Source: Uloborus plumipes (lineage: Eukaryota > Arthropoda > Arachnida > Araneae > Uloboridae). From it: a stretch of DNA of 64,000 nt. Both the position numbers and the translations under genes were made by a program. Positions within the stretch are counted from its first letter, which is position 1. The number at the start of each line of letters is the position of its first letter. Of this stretch, positions 26,301 to 33,968 are shown piece after piece. The stretch spans positions 62,001 to 126,000 of the forward strand of contig JAXGGA010000033.1 in the NCBI GenBank assembly GCA_038373865.1, in the 5' to 3' direction. The notes below the pieces were generated by a model, which was not told the origin of the DNA, ran no database searches, and saw only the letters and a list, made by a program, of their open reading frames with translations.

Positions 26301-29262
26301 GTTTATTTATTTATAAAATTACAAAATAAATTCACATTATACAATATTTTGTTAGAATAGTAATCAGCAATAGCTAATCTGCGTAAAAAAATTCAAAGCG
26401 TGTTCTCACAAATAAAAAAAAAACTACTTGAAAAATAATCATAAATTGAAAAGGTTGAAGATCATACTTTTTTTTACTATAATTATGCATAGTAAACAGT
26501 AAATATTTATATTTTTAAATACTTTTACCAAAAGTAGACAAATAAAAATATGTAGCTGTCTGATTTTAAAATACTATCTTTATACATAAAGAGTTAACTT
26601 ATTTTTTTAAAATCTGATGTGTTTTTTAATAAAATATAATTTTAATTCAAAAAAATATTTGAATTTATATTTTTTCTTTATTTAACCACCGTTTGATTTT
26701 TATCTCATATCACACTACGTCTTTTTTAAAAACCTAAAATACCATATTTTAGTAAATTTTCAATAAAACTTAGCAAAAAACAAATGTAATGCCAAATCGC
26801 ATGGTTTGTATTGTAACTTTGAACTTTTTTTTTTTCAATATTGAACTTATTCAACAGATATTGTGGATCAAATTTTTGGCAGGGAACGGAAGTGCAGGCT
26901 ATAGGTTCATTTATGATAACAAAAAGTGCTGTTTATCGTGATTATTTATTGAAATAAAAAAAAACACACAGAAACCTTACTTATATATCTTATTATAAAT
27001 AGGTATTAAAAGTTGTATATGTTTTACTTATTCATATATATTAAATTTTCAAATGTATTAGGCTCAGAAGACTTGCTTCAGCATCTTAAAAAAAATAGTT
27101 GATCTGTGGGGAAGCTCGGACGGAGTCTCGGGATTCGTGGATTTCATGTATAGCAACATTGTTCCTGCATGTTTCATGGCTCCGTTAAAAGAAACATTCG
27201 ACTTGAACGATGCCCAAACTATTTTGGCTCTCTCAGAAAGTGCTTCATGCCTGAAGGCTATCCTGGACAAGAGAGGGGAGGAGTTTGTAACATATTTGAA
27301 AAACAGCTATTTGCCAACATTGAATATGTCACATGAAAAGATGGAAGAATATTGTCAAGCTCTGCGCTCTGATCCAAAGGCTTTTAAGAATTATTTAAGG
27401 GTAAGTTTAGCTTTAACTCTTTTTTTTTTTTTTGGAGGAAATATGTAATAAATTTTGTGCTTCATTAATGCTGTAATTTCAGCAAAAAGTTCTTATCTCC
27501 ACCTTACCCTACCTTTTGGAGATGAGCCTTAGCTTGCACTGATTTAGTTTCTTAACCTTTTGGAACCGGGCTGTTTTTTAGAAATTTTTCTTTCGACCCA
27601 GGTAGTACGACAGTTGAACCACAGATTTCTTTTCCATTGAAAAGAGAAGGTATAAACTGTCCTACCAGACGTATGAAACCTTGAAAAAATTCCCGGCTCC
27701 AAATGGTTCGAGTGAAAATCTCAACCCTGTCCTCTAAAAAAAAAAATAGTTACGGTACAGCATGTGTACCGCCCGGCTCCTGAAGGTTAATTTAGTTGCA
27801 GCGGCTTTAACATTGTTTAAAACAAAGTCAAAAGGACCTTTTTAAAAATCATTTGCCTATACTGTACTTTGTCTTATCAGAAAAACAATAAACAACAAAC
27901 AATTACTGTACACAATCCACTGTACTTTGTTTAATGATGTTATTTCTTAATATCTATTAATAATAATAAGATCAACCAAATCAGAGTGCACACACACTCT
28001 TACAAATGAGATGATGATTTGGTCCATAAAATATTTAAGTTATTGTCTAAGACAAATTAAGAGCATTCGGCATCCAGCCCCTGGCATTGTTCTAGGCATA
28101 ATAAAATATGAGGAAATTTTAAAAATTTATGCCTGAAGAACAAATATTTTAAGCTCTCTTATTTGAAAAACTTAAACGATTATTATAATTGCTTAGTATT
28201 TAACCTTTTGGATCCGAGCTGTTCGTATAGAAGTTTTCCTTTCAAGACGGGCGGTACAACTGTTGAACAGTAGATATCTTTCCCTCTGAAAACGGGAAGG
28301 TGCATAGGCAAGCGCTTAGGTTTTGTGACTTCGCAGTTCGAATGCAAAGCCTTAATTCGCCAGTAAGGGGATGTGAAATCTTGAAAAATCCCATGCTTCA
28401 AAGTGTAGAAGGGAAGATTTTAACCCCGTCCTCAAAGGAAAAAAGACTTGCGGTACAGCTTGTGTACCGCCCAGTTCTTAAAGGTTAAAGGTGGAAAAAA
28501 ATTACAAAATTTTATATTAGTAAAATTTTATATAGCATTTATACTTGGAAAAATGTTGTTAAAAATTTGGAATAGTTTTGGAACATTCAGCAATAGAATC
28601 TAGCAGGGTTTGCCAATATTTATAAATCATAATATATATTATGATATATATCCAATATTTATTTTGAAAATATCATGATATTTTTTATATTTTTTTTCGT
28701 ACCACGATATTTTCAACATAAAAATTAGATAAATCATAATAGTGGTAATTTATTATTAAAATAACCACAAAGTAATACAATATATTCATGATATATTAAT
28801 GAATCATTAATATCATTTAATTTAGAAATATATCCCTGTTTCATTTTATACTCTTAAAATGAACAGTAATGTAACAATTTTAATATGGATTAAAACTGTC
28901 CAGTTAAGTTATTAAATATTAATTTGAGGTCCATATATTTTATAATAAGGTAAGAAAATAAACAACAGTGGTTTGAGGTGGCTTTTATTATTTAAAAGCT
29001 TTAGTTCGTGTCAATTGAAAATAACGGATATATGTTAAAATATCTGATATATCAAAATATCGGATATTTTAAAACCCTGGAGTCCAGTAATCACATCTGT
29101 AATTATCAGATTTAATTATGTGTTATATAAATAAACAATTACTATATTTGATCCTATTTCAGTTTTATGAATTATAAGTATTCTGCAATATGAATCATTA
29201 AGTTTATATCTTACTGACATACTTTTCTCTTGCAGTTTTTTTTCCAGAAAGCAAGGACGTAG
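2255..29262 (+). CDS. XPOT: Exportin-T (tRNA exportin), 3' 14 exons, 5' partial
   Basis: Exportin-T is an importin-beta/karyopherin family protein made of HEAT repeats. It binds mature tRNA together with RanGTP in the nucleus and carries it to the cytoplasm. The joined exons (2255-2317, 3250-3321, 4293-4421, 5852-5920, 6818-6937, 7017-7111, 7579-7747, 9398-9540, 19116-19215, 22033-22218, 24741-24930, 26227-26294, 27062-27400, 29236-29262) give 589 residues and a stop with no frame break. Recognisable family stretches include FLDDRGLRNTDPHVRSRAAY, DDQLYLYETA, the SRTSKAFSNQQT segment, VLPYFP...LQEFIPLINQ-like and DLNDAQTILALSES. Vertebrate XPOT has about 962 residues, so this is roughly the last 60 percent; the N-terminal Ran-binding part lies left of the window. 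Introns run from 79 bp to 9.6 kb and are mostly filled with transposons. Identification rests on recalled family similarity, without an alignment run. Confidence 0.95.
3250..3321 (+). CDS. XPOT: XPOT exon, residues 22-45
   Basis: The acceptor is TATTTTCAG and the donor GTACGA. It encodes GQEEAMFQDYRKSLKVLFDN and then LAML, close to the vertebrate EDEAMFVEYRKQLK segment. Phase 0 at both ends. Confidence 0.93.
4293..4421 (+). CDS. XPOT: XPOT exon, residues 46-88
   Basis: The acceptor is TTGTTTAG and the donor GTATGT. It encodes 43 residues, including TLHHWRNLPFEDLEVAIMFL and ending LGEAVP, a helical pair matching the family's NWQ...MEVEVAIRLLYMLAEALP region. Confidence 0.95.
4625..5572. mobile_element. 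hAT-like non-autonomous repeat, family A
   Basis: It starts CATACCTGCCAAC and ends with the reverse complement GTTGGCAGGTATG. Counting from ATACCTG, the flanking 8-mers (TAAAATAC and GAAAATAT) match at six positions, compatible with a decayed 8-bp hAT duplication. There is no transposase. A reverse-orientation, truncated copy lies at 38284-39205. Located in XPOT intron 3. Confidence 0.7.
5852..5920 (+). CDS. XPOT: XPOT exon, residues 89-111
   Basis: The acceptor is TTTTACAG and the donor GTAATT. The 23 residues NSQGNPMSNSADKKTEMHEM-LQL correspond to the poorly conserved loop before the LVTSG motif. The call rests mainly on splice sites and phase, since this stretch is divergent in the family. 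Confidence 0.88.
6388..6540 (+). pseudogene. Tc1-like transposase, N-terminal fragment
   Basis: A 50-codon reading frame (MSDLWELKRGMIIRACLNGA...LLGFASSTLSAVM) matches the start of Tc1 transposases, where 'L..f.RG.iig....G.s..e.A.llgfs.stVs.v' is the first helix-turn-helix of the paired-like DNA-binding domain. It ends at TAA just after that helix-turn-helix; the second HTH and the DDE domain are absent. It lies in XPOT intron 4 and is a dead fragment. Confidence 0.7.
6818..6937 (+). CDS. XPOT: XPOT exon, residues 112-151
   Basis: The acceptor is GGATTTCAG and the donor GTAAGT. It encodes LVTSGISRHGHPAVTLQFFE and then TVVRFEKFFAQEPQYIPEIL, one of the best conserved blocks of exportin-T. GC content is higher than in the flanking introns. 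Confidence 0.96.
7017..7111 (+). CDS. XPOT: XPOT exon, residues 152-182 plus two bases
   Basis: The preceding intron is only 79 bp. It encodes AAFLDDRGLRNTDPHVRSRA and then AYLFSRFIKCL, and ends after two bases of the next codon (AA|G = Lys). The block matches the conserved FLDHRGLRH...KVRSRTAYLFSRFVKSL stretch. Confidence 0.96.
7579..7747 (+). CDS. XPOT: XPOT exon, residues 184-239
   Basis: The acceptor is TATTTCAG and the donor GTATGT. The first base completes the Lys codon. It encodes SNMFNYTEEILKQLQDLLLL, a PENG motif, SPDDQLYLYETAAILVVSG and NFKPE. The PENG...DDQL.IYETAG pattern is typical of exportin-T. Confidence 0.96.
7748..9397 (+). other. XPOT intron 7, low-complexity sequence
   Basis: No element with both ends could be defined. 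It contains a T-rich tract near 8030-8110 and an A-run followed by (CA)n near 8449-8483. Confidence 0.6.
9398..9540 (+). CDS. XPOT: XPOT exon, residues 240-286 plus two bases
   Basis: It follows a T-rich tract and TTTCTAG; the donor is GTAAAA. It encodes TKQMILKSLLSPVAEKFEML and then LQKLLLTSDKQQRHEIAKCM-NHAIAVT, with a split Ser codon (AG|T). The 9575-bp intron after it is the largest in the window. Confidence 0.95.
9785..10035. other. CpG-rich patch inside XPOT intron 8
   Basis: This stretch is GC-rich and has many CpG (TGCGCACGCG, GTCCGCGG) in an otherwise very AT-rich, CpG-poor intron. An acceptor-like CTTTTTCAG is followed directly by ATG and 17 codons (MEASAAARHTIRKQ...) to TGA at about 10011. 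On the minus strand a 78-codon frame is open. It could be a promoter-like island, a captured gene fragment or part of a transposon; I do not recognise it. Confidence 0.35.
14184..14481. mobile_element. hAT-like MITE with long inverted termini
   Basis: It runs from CAGGGATTCAAGTGAAACAG to the reverse complement CTGTTTCACTTGAATCCCTG, a 20-bp perfect match. A second inverted block further in (ATCGCTACTGGAA / TTCCAGTAGCGAT) makes it snap back. The flanks (CTAGG/CCTAG) are inverted rather than direct, so the target duplication is unclear. Confidence 0.8.
15324..15803. mobile_element. hAT MITE with perfect 8-bp duplication
   Basis: The termini are CAGGGCCGCCG and CGGCGGCCCTG. Target duplication CTCTTACC is present at 15316-15323 and 15804-15811. 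The 480-bp interior has C- and G-runs near both ends and no coding. It is inserted in the 12415-16860 element and is therefore younger than it. Confidence 0.93.
17172..18003. repeat. 416-bp tandem duplication, two copies identical by eye
   Basis: The segment beginning with TAAATTTTAGTTGCAGTCC at about 17180 recurs at about 17596, and I saw no difference over the roughly 416-bp period. Each copy spans about four of the degenerate 110-bp units of the host element. Such identity means a very recent duplication or an assembly artefact. Confidence 0.85.
19116..19215 (+). CDS. XPOT: XPOT exon, residues 288-320
   Basis: The acceptor is TATGTTTAG and the donor GTAAGC. The first T completes Ser. It encodes RTSKAFSNQQTIKSCGCVEV and then YLQALQVFLGALN, nearly identical to the conserved SRTSKAFSNKQTVK..GC.E.YL block. 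Confidence 0.96.
19667..19981 (-). pseudogene. pogo transposase, C-terminal DDE fragment
   Basis: Read from 19981 downward it gives AFLAVIYGGLTKKLQPLDLA, then PNHSFKSHMRQQWESWI and EVAKWFSAACDAV. This is the end of the pogo/Tigger (DDE superfamily endonuclease, CENP-B-like) catalytic domain, whose hallmark is 'lavIPGGLT.kLQPLDv..NkpFK'. The frame is cut at its N-terminal side by the LTR at 19983. It ends at TGA at 19667, and the acidic tail (ADEENSLELDEVL) also fits the family. Confidence 0.85.
19983..20525 (-). mobile_element. Solo LTR of a Gypsy-like retrotransposon
   Basis: On the minus strand it begins TGTCACG and ends CCCCTAACA, the TG...CA ends of an LTR. It has a TATA box (TATATAA, plus-strand 20351-20357) and an AATAAA signal (plus-strand TTTATT, 20084-20089), spaced as in an LTR. 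The 5-bp flanks AGGCC and GGGCC differ at one base, compatible with an aged target duplication. No internal retroelement sequence follows, so it is a solo LTR left by recombination. The Gypsy assignment is inferred from the TGT...ACA form and size. Confidence 0.85.
20663..20761 (-). pseudogene. pogo transposase, N-terminal fragment
   Basis: From ATG at 20761 it reads MAPKQLRSCTAAFKLEVISK then SEEIGNRPKWIP and TGA. This matches the psq-type helix-turn-helix start of pogo/Tigger proteins ('...T..FKL.VI..AEE.GNR.a...'). The reading frame decays after IGNR. Confidence 0.7.
21377..21632. mobile_element. hAT MITE (256 bp)
   Basis: The termini are CAGGGGCCGCGCTAAG and CTTAGCGCGGTCCCTG, inverted with one mismatch. 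AACAAC lies directly on both sides (21371-21376, 21633-21638), the remnant of a target duplication. There is no coding. In XPOT intron 9, just beyond the pogo element. Confidence 0.85.
22033..22218 (+). CDS. XPOT: XPOT exon, residues 321-382
   Basis: The acceptor is ATATTATAG, which is purine-rich and weak, and the donor GTAATC. It encodes 62 residues, including VRQYLHRMVVCLEQEVLPYF, then PTAAEQLL and IQEFIPLINQVISKFK, matching the family's LHRMI.CLEEEVLPFIP...LQEFIPLINQI.AKFK. Confidence 0.95.
22713..24610. mobile_element. Snapback mariner/Tc1-type element with about 860-bp arms
   Basis: Inverted arms 22713 to about 23580 and about 23757 to 24610 surround some 175 bp of unique centre. The ends are CAGGGTGAGTT and AACTCACCCTG, with TA outside both. 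The centre and inner left arm encode the C-terminus of a mariner-like transposase on the minus strand (23505-23723), and the right arm carries an inverted copy of its last codons. It therefore arose by inverted duplication of one end of a larger mariner. It fills most of XPOT intron 10. Confidence 0.88.
23505..23723 (-). pseudogene. mariner-like transposase, C-terminal remnant
   Basis: Read from 23723 it gives IPWPSRSPDLMPVNFFV, an in-frame TGA, then GFLKQAVY and later LQDLRIWLDGAVAKVRNEIS. The pattern 'WP.RSPDL.P.DFF.WG.LK..VY' surrounds the last catalytic acidic residue of mariner/Tc transposases. The TGA (plus-strand 23670-23672) replaces the expected Trp. Upstream domains are absent. Confidence 0.85.
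24741..24930 (+). CDS. XPOT: XPOT exon, residues 383-445 plus one base
   Basis: The acceptor is TTTTCCAG and the donor GTATTG. It encodes KEVVPFIQQIFMPFVTAIFN, then ALLIPIDENDQPAQSERQLL, QRSYFLFIAAIVTNNITEVI and AAQ. The last G joins AC of the next exon to make Asp. Confidence 0.95.
25090..25930. other. XPOT intron 11 segment, unidentified; possible SINE-like part
   Basis: This segment is less AT-rich than its surroundings and open in short frames that I do not recognise. Within 25700-25910 there is a block (GTCCTCCAAGTGAATC, CTGGTTTGAATCTAAAG, ACAGGGGGCCCTGG) with a B-box-like GGTTTGAATCT; no convincing A box was found. A SINE or LINE tail is possible. Confidence 0.25.
26227..26294 (+). CDS. 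XPOT: XPOT exon, residues 447-468
   Basis: The acceptor is TGATTTCAG and the donor GTGAGT. With the split Asp it reads DMQNLEQILLTVIQGAVDFP and DPV, equivalent to NVERVLVTVIQGAVEYPDP. Short, but phase and conservation leave little doubt. Confidence 0.95.
27062..27400 (+). CDS. XPOT: XPOT exon, residues 469-581
   Basis: This is the longest exon (113 codons), with donor GTAAGT. It contains AQKTCFSILKKIVDLWGSSD, FVDFMYSNIVPACFMAPLKE, DLNDAQTILALSESASCLKA, LPTLNMS and EYCQALRSDPKAFKNYLR. This is the C-terminal HEAT block of exportin-T and the strongest single piece of evidence for the gene. Confidence 0.97.
27552..27790. mobile_element. TTAA-flanked piggyBac-like MITE, copy 1
   Basis: It begins TTAACCTTTTGGAACCGGGC and ends GCCCGGCTCCTGAAGGTTAA, imperfect inverted repeats with TTAA at both edges. 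Inside the right end is a hairpin around GGTACAGCATGTGTACC. TTAA followed by CC fits piggyBac-type elements. In XPOT intron 13. Confidence 0.8.
28200..28488. mobile_element. TTAA-flanked piggyBac-like MITE, copy 2
   Basis: Same family and orientation as 27552-27790. It starts TTAACCTTTTGGATCCGAGC, ends with CCAGTTCTTAAAGGTTAA, and has the same internal hairpin (GGTACAGCTTGTGTACC). It is 50 bp longer, with an extra middle segment, and has diverged clearly from copy 1. Confidence 0.8.
28604..29079. mobile_element. AT-rich hAT-like MITE
   Basis: It starts CAGGGTTTGCCAATATTTAT and ends GGATATTTTAAAACCCTG. The flanking 8-mers GAATCTAG and GAGTCCAG agree at six of eight, with two transitions, an aged hAT duplication. 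The interior is full of ATGATATAT/ATATCATGAT palindromes. It lies just before the terminal XPOT exon. Confidence 0.7.
29236..29262 (+). CDS. XPOT: XPOT terminal coding exon, residues 582-589 and stop
   Basis: After TCTCTTGCAG it reads FFFQKART and then TAG. The vertebrate end is ...VFFQRAKP, so the tail agrees in sequence and length. A second AG at 29246-29247 would give a tail of only KART; I prefer the upstream AG because it keeps the FFQ motif. Confidence 0.85.
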   Translation, partial: FFFQKART

Positions 29263-29864
29263 TAAAGACATTGCTCAAATATACAAAATGTTTATAAAGT
29301 GCTAAATTTATTTAAGTAGCAAATTCAAATGTACAGTGTACAAATGTATTATATGTGTGATGTTTTGAATGTGTTTGCAAAGCATGATTTTGAAAAAAGA
29401 AATATATATATATATATAGAAATGCTCTACTTTGTTACTAAGCATGCATTCCTTGTTAAGTTTTTTTAATGATGTGTGTGAGAGCAGTGTGTGATTGATT
29501 ATCTGTGATTTTTGTTATTGTATATAGGTTCTGCGAAAATAATTTTTTAATAACTTGTGTTATAGACCCCCAAAAGAATGCAAAGCCTGACATTGTCCTT
29601 ATATACATTTAACTAGTTTAAATTAGAAAGTTAAATGCATGAAAGTAAGATATCCTGTTAAAAAGCAACTGAGAAATTGACTTGGGGTAGAAACTTCAAA
29701 ATTATCAAGTGTTTTAAGAGATACAAACAGGGTTTATAGTCATTTTTCCAGCAAACATTTATTGTTTTTTGACTGTTTCCAGTAAAAATGCTTTTTTAAT
29801 AATTCAAATTCTGTCAGTACTTAAAAATTCATAGTTTTTTTAGACATTTTACATTATAAATAAG
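29263..29864 (+). other. XPOT 3' UTR / downstream sequence
   Basis: This AT-rich sequence follows the XPOT stop codon and has a short TA repeat near 29401. I saw no AATAAA before the hAT-like repeat that begins at 29865. An AATATA variant lies at about 29400, so the polyadenylation site cannot be fixed by eye. Confidence 0.4.
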
Positions 29865-31305
29865 CAGAACTGCCAACTGCTACGAAAAAATCGTAGTTTC
29901 TATAAAGTGCAGCCTTGAACTGCGCAGCTAGGAAAACATCTCCAAAACATACAATTTTCTTTCTTCTTTTTAATCCCAAAAAACATTTCAAACATTATAG
30001 ATAATACTCATATTATAATCATTTAGATCAGCAGCTTTTCTTCCATAGCATCACAGATCGTACTAAAATTATTCTCTCGGGCCAGAACAGGTGTAAAATG
30101 TCACAATATTTTACTTTTGTAAATGACATCAGAAAAGATGGAAAAGGAAAGAAAATTGCAAATCAATAATTGTTGTTACCATTACTTGAAATTTCTGTTA
30201 TTAAATGCAATTTTTTTTTCTCTTCAGAAACCAATTTCTGAATATTTGACTCTAAATTTGCAACATAGTGGTTGTTAATCGTGCGTTTTGAGTTGTTACA
30301 TTAAACAAAACAACGGGCTACACAAATCAACTTTGGGCACCATTGTTTTTATGCAATAATTTTATTAATATTTGTATAAGGTTCTAAATTCTTGTTTAAA
30401 AATAAGCAAAATGCATTTCAATAGTAAATGATATTAAAAAAAATATAATTGAATATTTTCTCAAAATAATGTTTTTAGTCATTACATAAATTTAAGGGGT
30501 TACAGTACCTTTCTAACAAATTTCTTTAATTTAAGTGAAAAAGTTAATTCTTTGAAATATTTGTTTCTGCACTTGTTAAAAAATCAATAGTTTATTTTCA
30601 AACATCAAAAATTTTGAAAACTTTTTTTGAAAATTTGAAAAATGTAAGAAAATTTCAGTTTTTTTAAAACCCTAAGGCTTTTTTGTTTCTGCACTAATTT
30701 CAAAATTTCTTTTTGCGAACTGATCACAAGGAAAACCTTAACAAATCTGTGCATTCATTTTCATATATTTTGATTAGAAAATATTTTGTGACATTTTATG
30801 TAAAAAATTCTTAGAAAATTTTGTTCTTCGAGGTTTAACAAACTCTAAAAATTTTTGTAATTTATAAAACGCTTATTCAATGCACAGTTTTGTTAAATAT
30901 ATTATCCTGAGTGCAAAAAATATTACTTTAAAGTTATATCTTTAATAGAAAAAATTCCTTAGCATTTCTAGTAACATAGAAACACTAAAATCTGATCACC
31001 GAGAAAAAGCACTTTAAAGTTTGGCTTTTCCATTAGAACACATAGCATGTATGCCCTAAAGTTACTCATAACTTTTTAAATAATTTAGCTAGAACAATGC
31101 TGTTTTTTTCTGAGTGTTTTAAATAACTTTTACTCTTGAAATAAGCAATAAAATTTTTTTTGGTCTCTTGGTCATTTTTGAGGTACTGTAACCCCTTAAA
31201 CGTTAATTATTTAGTGCACCTGAAAATTTTGTAATTAACTGCCTCCCGCCCCCCCTCAAGAAAAACTTAGCTATGGATTTATATTTTCAAAAGTTGGCAG
31301 CTCTG
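29865..31305. mobile_element. hAT-like element, family B, hosting a TTAA element
   Basis: The termini are CAGAACTGCCAACT and AGTTGGCAGCTCTG. The flanking 8-mers TAAATAAG and CAGATAAG match at six of eight. The CTGCCAAC core is shared with family A (4625-5572). Half of its length is the insertion at 30492-31199. Confidence 0.75.
30492..31199. mobile_element. TTAA-flanked element nested in the hAT-like repeat
   Basis: The ends are TTAAGGGGTTACAGTACCT and AGGTACTGTAACCCCTTAA, a perfect inverted pair of 19 bp including TTAA. The interior is AT-rich and non-coding. The order TTAA-GGGG is the reverse of the usual piggyBac TTAA-CCC, so the family is uncertain. Confidence 0.85.
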
Positions 31306-31547
31306 CAGATAAGTTATGGAAACTAAAAGAAAATTTGTAAAAATTTGAAAATTTATAAAATTTCTCCAAAAATAATTTTAAAGAAATGAAATAAGAAAAA
31401 TCGATTTTTCATTTCATTTTAAAAGCTTTTGAATCAACTATTGGAAGTCATCAAAACAAATTATAAACTTTCTTCTTTTCCCATGCTGTTGGTCAGTACT
31501 ACTAGTCCCGACAGCTTTTTTTTCAGTGCTTACTTTTGTATTTCCAG

Positions 31548-31593
31548 GCCAATGCCAGAAATGATGAAACTGCTTGCTCATTTTAAACGGAAG
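31548..31593 (+). other. Candidate internal exon with GC donor (low confidence)
   Basis: After GTATTTCCAG an open frame reads (phase 1) PMPEMMKLLAHFKRK and is followed by GCAAGT, a strong GC-AG-type donor. The next plausible acceptor is TTATTACAG at 36157, where the frame continues. No upstream exon was found and the phase does not fit XPOT, so this may be chance. Confidence 0.2.
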
Positions 31594-32311
31594 GCAAGTT
31601 GTAAATAAGATTTTTTTTTTTTTTTTAATTTGATAAAATTTTATAAAGATTTTTTATTTGTTAAGCTTTAGTGGTGACAAATTATTTTAAGGTCAAATAG
31701 TACCCCCCCCCCTAAAAAAAAAGAACAATTCAGTCCATATGCTTAGACTTTAAATACATTTATTTTTTTCATCATGAGTTAATTTAACCAAACTGCAAAC
31801 AATCTCTACTAATAATAAAGCTGAAGGTGGGTCTGTCTTTCTTTCTGTCGGTTACGCACGTAGCGCCAAAACTGTTCTGTCGATTTTCATGCCACTTGGC
31901 ACAAAATTAGTTTGTAGCATGTAGTTTTGCACCTCGAAGCGATTTTTCGAAAATTCCATTTCGTTCTTCTTCTATTCGAATTCTTAGCGGAAATTCGATA
32001 AAATAGGGAAGAAATATTTCATACACATTTTCAAGTCTTATGTCATTCGAAAGCTTGAAATTTTCTGCACAAAATGAAGTTTTTTCGAAGTTTCTACGAT
32101 CATCAGGAGAGCTGTAACAATTGTTTTTAGAATCCCGGAATTCAAGGCTTACCTTCAGTAAAGCAAGCCAAACGATTCTAAAATGGTTCGGCTCGAGAAT
32201 AAAATTTGTTTGAAAAGAGAGATGAAATGAATTATTTTATCAACGGAAATCAACTTTTCATGTTGTTACCATGGTTACGTGTTCATACCTATTTTTGTTT
32301 CGTTCTTTTTC

Positions 32312-32576
32312 CAGCGTCGCCAGACGTAGTATTTTTGATACTACGGTAATATTTTTTCGGTTCAAATAAGGAGCGTAGTATTTTTCCGGCAATCCTGTTT
32401 CCAATATACTAATAACTTAATTAAAAGATTTGGCGGATTTTTTTTTTTTTTTTCATTTTCATAGATTTCGCATTTCAGCAACATTGATTTTGGCAACGTT
32501 TGGAAACAGTAGTATTTTGTAATATTTTTTTAGAGGAGGCGTAGTATTTTTTTGTTTCAATTCTCTGGCAACCCTG
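32312..32576. mobile_element. hAT MITE inside the Helitron
   Basis: The ends are CAGCGTCGCCAGA and (reverse complement) CAGGGTTGCCAGA. The 8-bp duplication TCTTTTTC is perfect (32304-32311 and 32577-32584). The interior repeats GTAGTATTTTT several times. Confidence 0.88.
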
Positions 32577-33019
32577 TCTTTTTCCCGGTGAAAATGCTTT
32601 GGGACTGAACTTGGCGCGTTTTTGCGTGTCTCGCGGAAGTGAAAGCTCCGAGAGAAACTACGCAAAATAGCCAGGGTTACCACGCTTGGCGCGCCTATCG
32701 CTCATTTAGCGAGAAAAGGGTACCTAAAGCACAGATTAACCAAATATCGTATCAATTGCGTTATTGCATCGTTCTTTTTAAAGTGTTTCATTTCGGAAAA
32801 TGTATTGTTTTGTTTTTAAAGCTAGGAAAGAAAACTTTCTTCTTCTTTTAAACTTTGGTAAGATTTCTGTTGGTTTCTGTGAGCAACAAAATTGTTCTTA
32901 TTTTCTCATTTAGCTTATTTTTGTGCATCTCCCCTTGGGGTTGTATTCGAATGTTCCAAGGGGGTGTTTTACCCCTTTTATGGAGTGTTCATTTCAATGC
33001 AGACAAAAGTGATATGAAT

Positions 33020-33205
33020 TGGCGCGACCACTTGGCAATATATCGCCAAGCTTTTGGTCGTCAAGTATTTGCCGCCAATTTGGCGATATATCGCCAAGTT
33101 GGCGAACAAATTGTTTTCTTTTTTTTTTATTTGACTCAATTTGGCGCTATTGGCGATATTTTGCGAAAAATCCACTGAATGATGTTAAAATCGGCGATAT
33201 TTAGG
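33020..33205. repeat. Clustered GGCGATA palindromes in the Helitron
   Basis: TTGGCGATATATCGCCAA (33080-33097) is an 18-bp perfect palindrome. A one-mismatch version is at 33032-33049, and further GGCGATATTT half sites follow at about 33152 and 33192. They could form cruciforms or be protein-binding sites. Confidence 0.7.
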
Positions 33206-33968
33206 AGATTAATGATTGTAAAACTTTTTTTTGCATTGTTTGGTGGCAAACTAGAGATATAAATGTTTGAACTATTATCTTGCTCACTCCAAGCACTATT
33301 TTAGCACTTAAGGCATCTGCTAAGAAATTTACACGTAAAATTAAGTAGCGTGGGATCCATACCAGATTTTTATATCATACTTTGAAGGAATTATTGTTGA
33401 GTTACAACTAAAATAGAGCATTTTTTCTGCTATATCAATTATTTTACAAATGAACTTTTAATTTTATACCACGGGCAAAGCCGTGCGGGTACCGCTAGTT
33501 ATATAATAAAAGAACTCCTTTTTTGACAGAAATTCGGTTTGAGGCATCAATCTTAATGAAACCTGTTTTACGAAATAAAGGTGCTAACTTCTTATTACTC
33601 AGTGCTGTAATCAGTCTGCTGAATGAAAACTGTTCAATACCACTGTAAGATGGGATTTTCAAATAGAATGTAAAGAACCCCTTGAGCCAACTGTTATTTT
33701 TATTTATTTATTTTTTTTTTTTTTTTCAAAAAAGTTAAAATCGTCGCTGGTTAAACATCACCCAGGTCCAGCAAGCAGTAACTCCCCCTGTACTTATACT
33801 TCAACACAAGCAATACATGATATGCATGCTAAGCAAAATCTGAATTGCTTTCCTTCTCCAGTGTTGACAACTGCAAGGTTACTTACTCATATCTTTAAAA
33901 TAAAAATAACGAAATTTGGTAAAATTACACTGTAAAAGCTTTTTATTGAAGATGACTACCGGTACAGG

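Larger units (their letters stand above)
31803..33498 (+). mobile_element. Non-autonomous Helitron
   Basis: It begins TCTCTACTAATAATAAAGC right after A and ends CGGGTACCGCTAG right before T, the A|T insertion and TC...CTAG ends of Helitrons. A short hairpin (CACGG-GCAAAG-CCGTG, 33470-33485) lies just upstream of the 3' end. It carries no Rep/helicase. Its 3' end matches the Helitron at 61832-63532 (GGGTAC.GCTAG), so the two are one family. A hAT MITE is inserted at 32312-32576. Confidence 0.9.

Noticed and set aside
29246..29262. Alternative last XPOT exon starting after the second AG (KART stop)
   Set aside because: It would drop the FFQ residues conserved at the family's C-terminus; the upstream AG keeps them in phase.
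32978..33204. ORFs with repeated NLAIYRQ / GDISPS
   Set aside because: Explained by the GGCGATATATCGCC palindrome cluster read in several frames.
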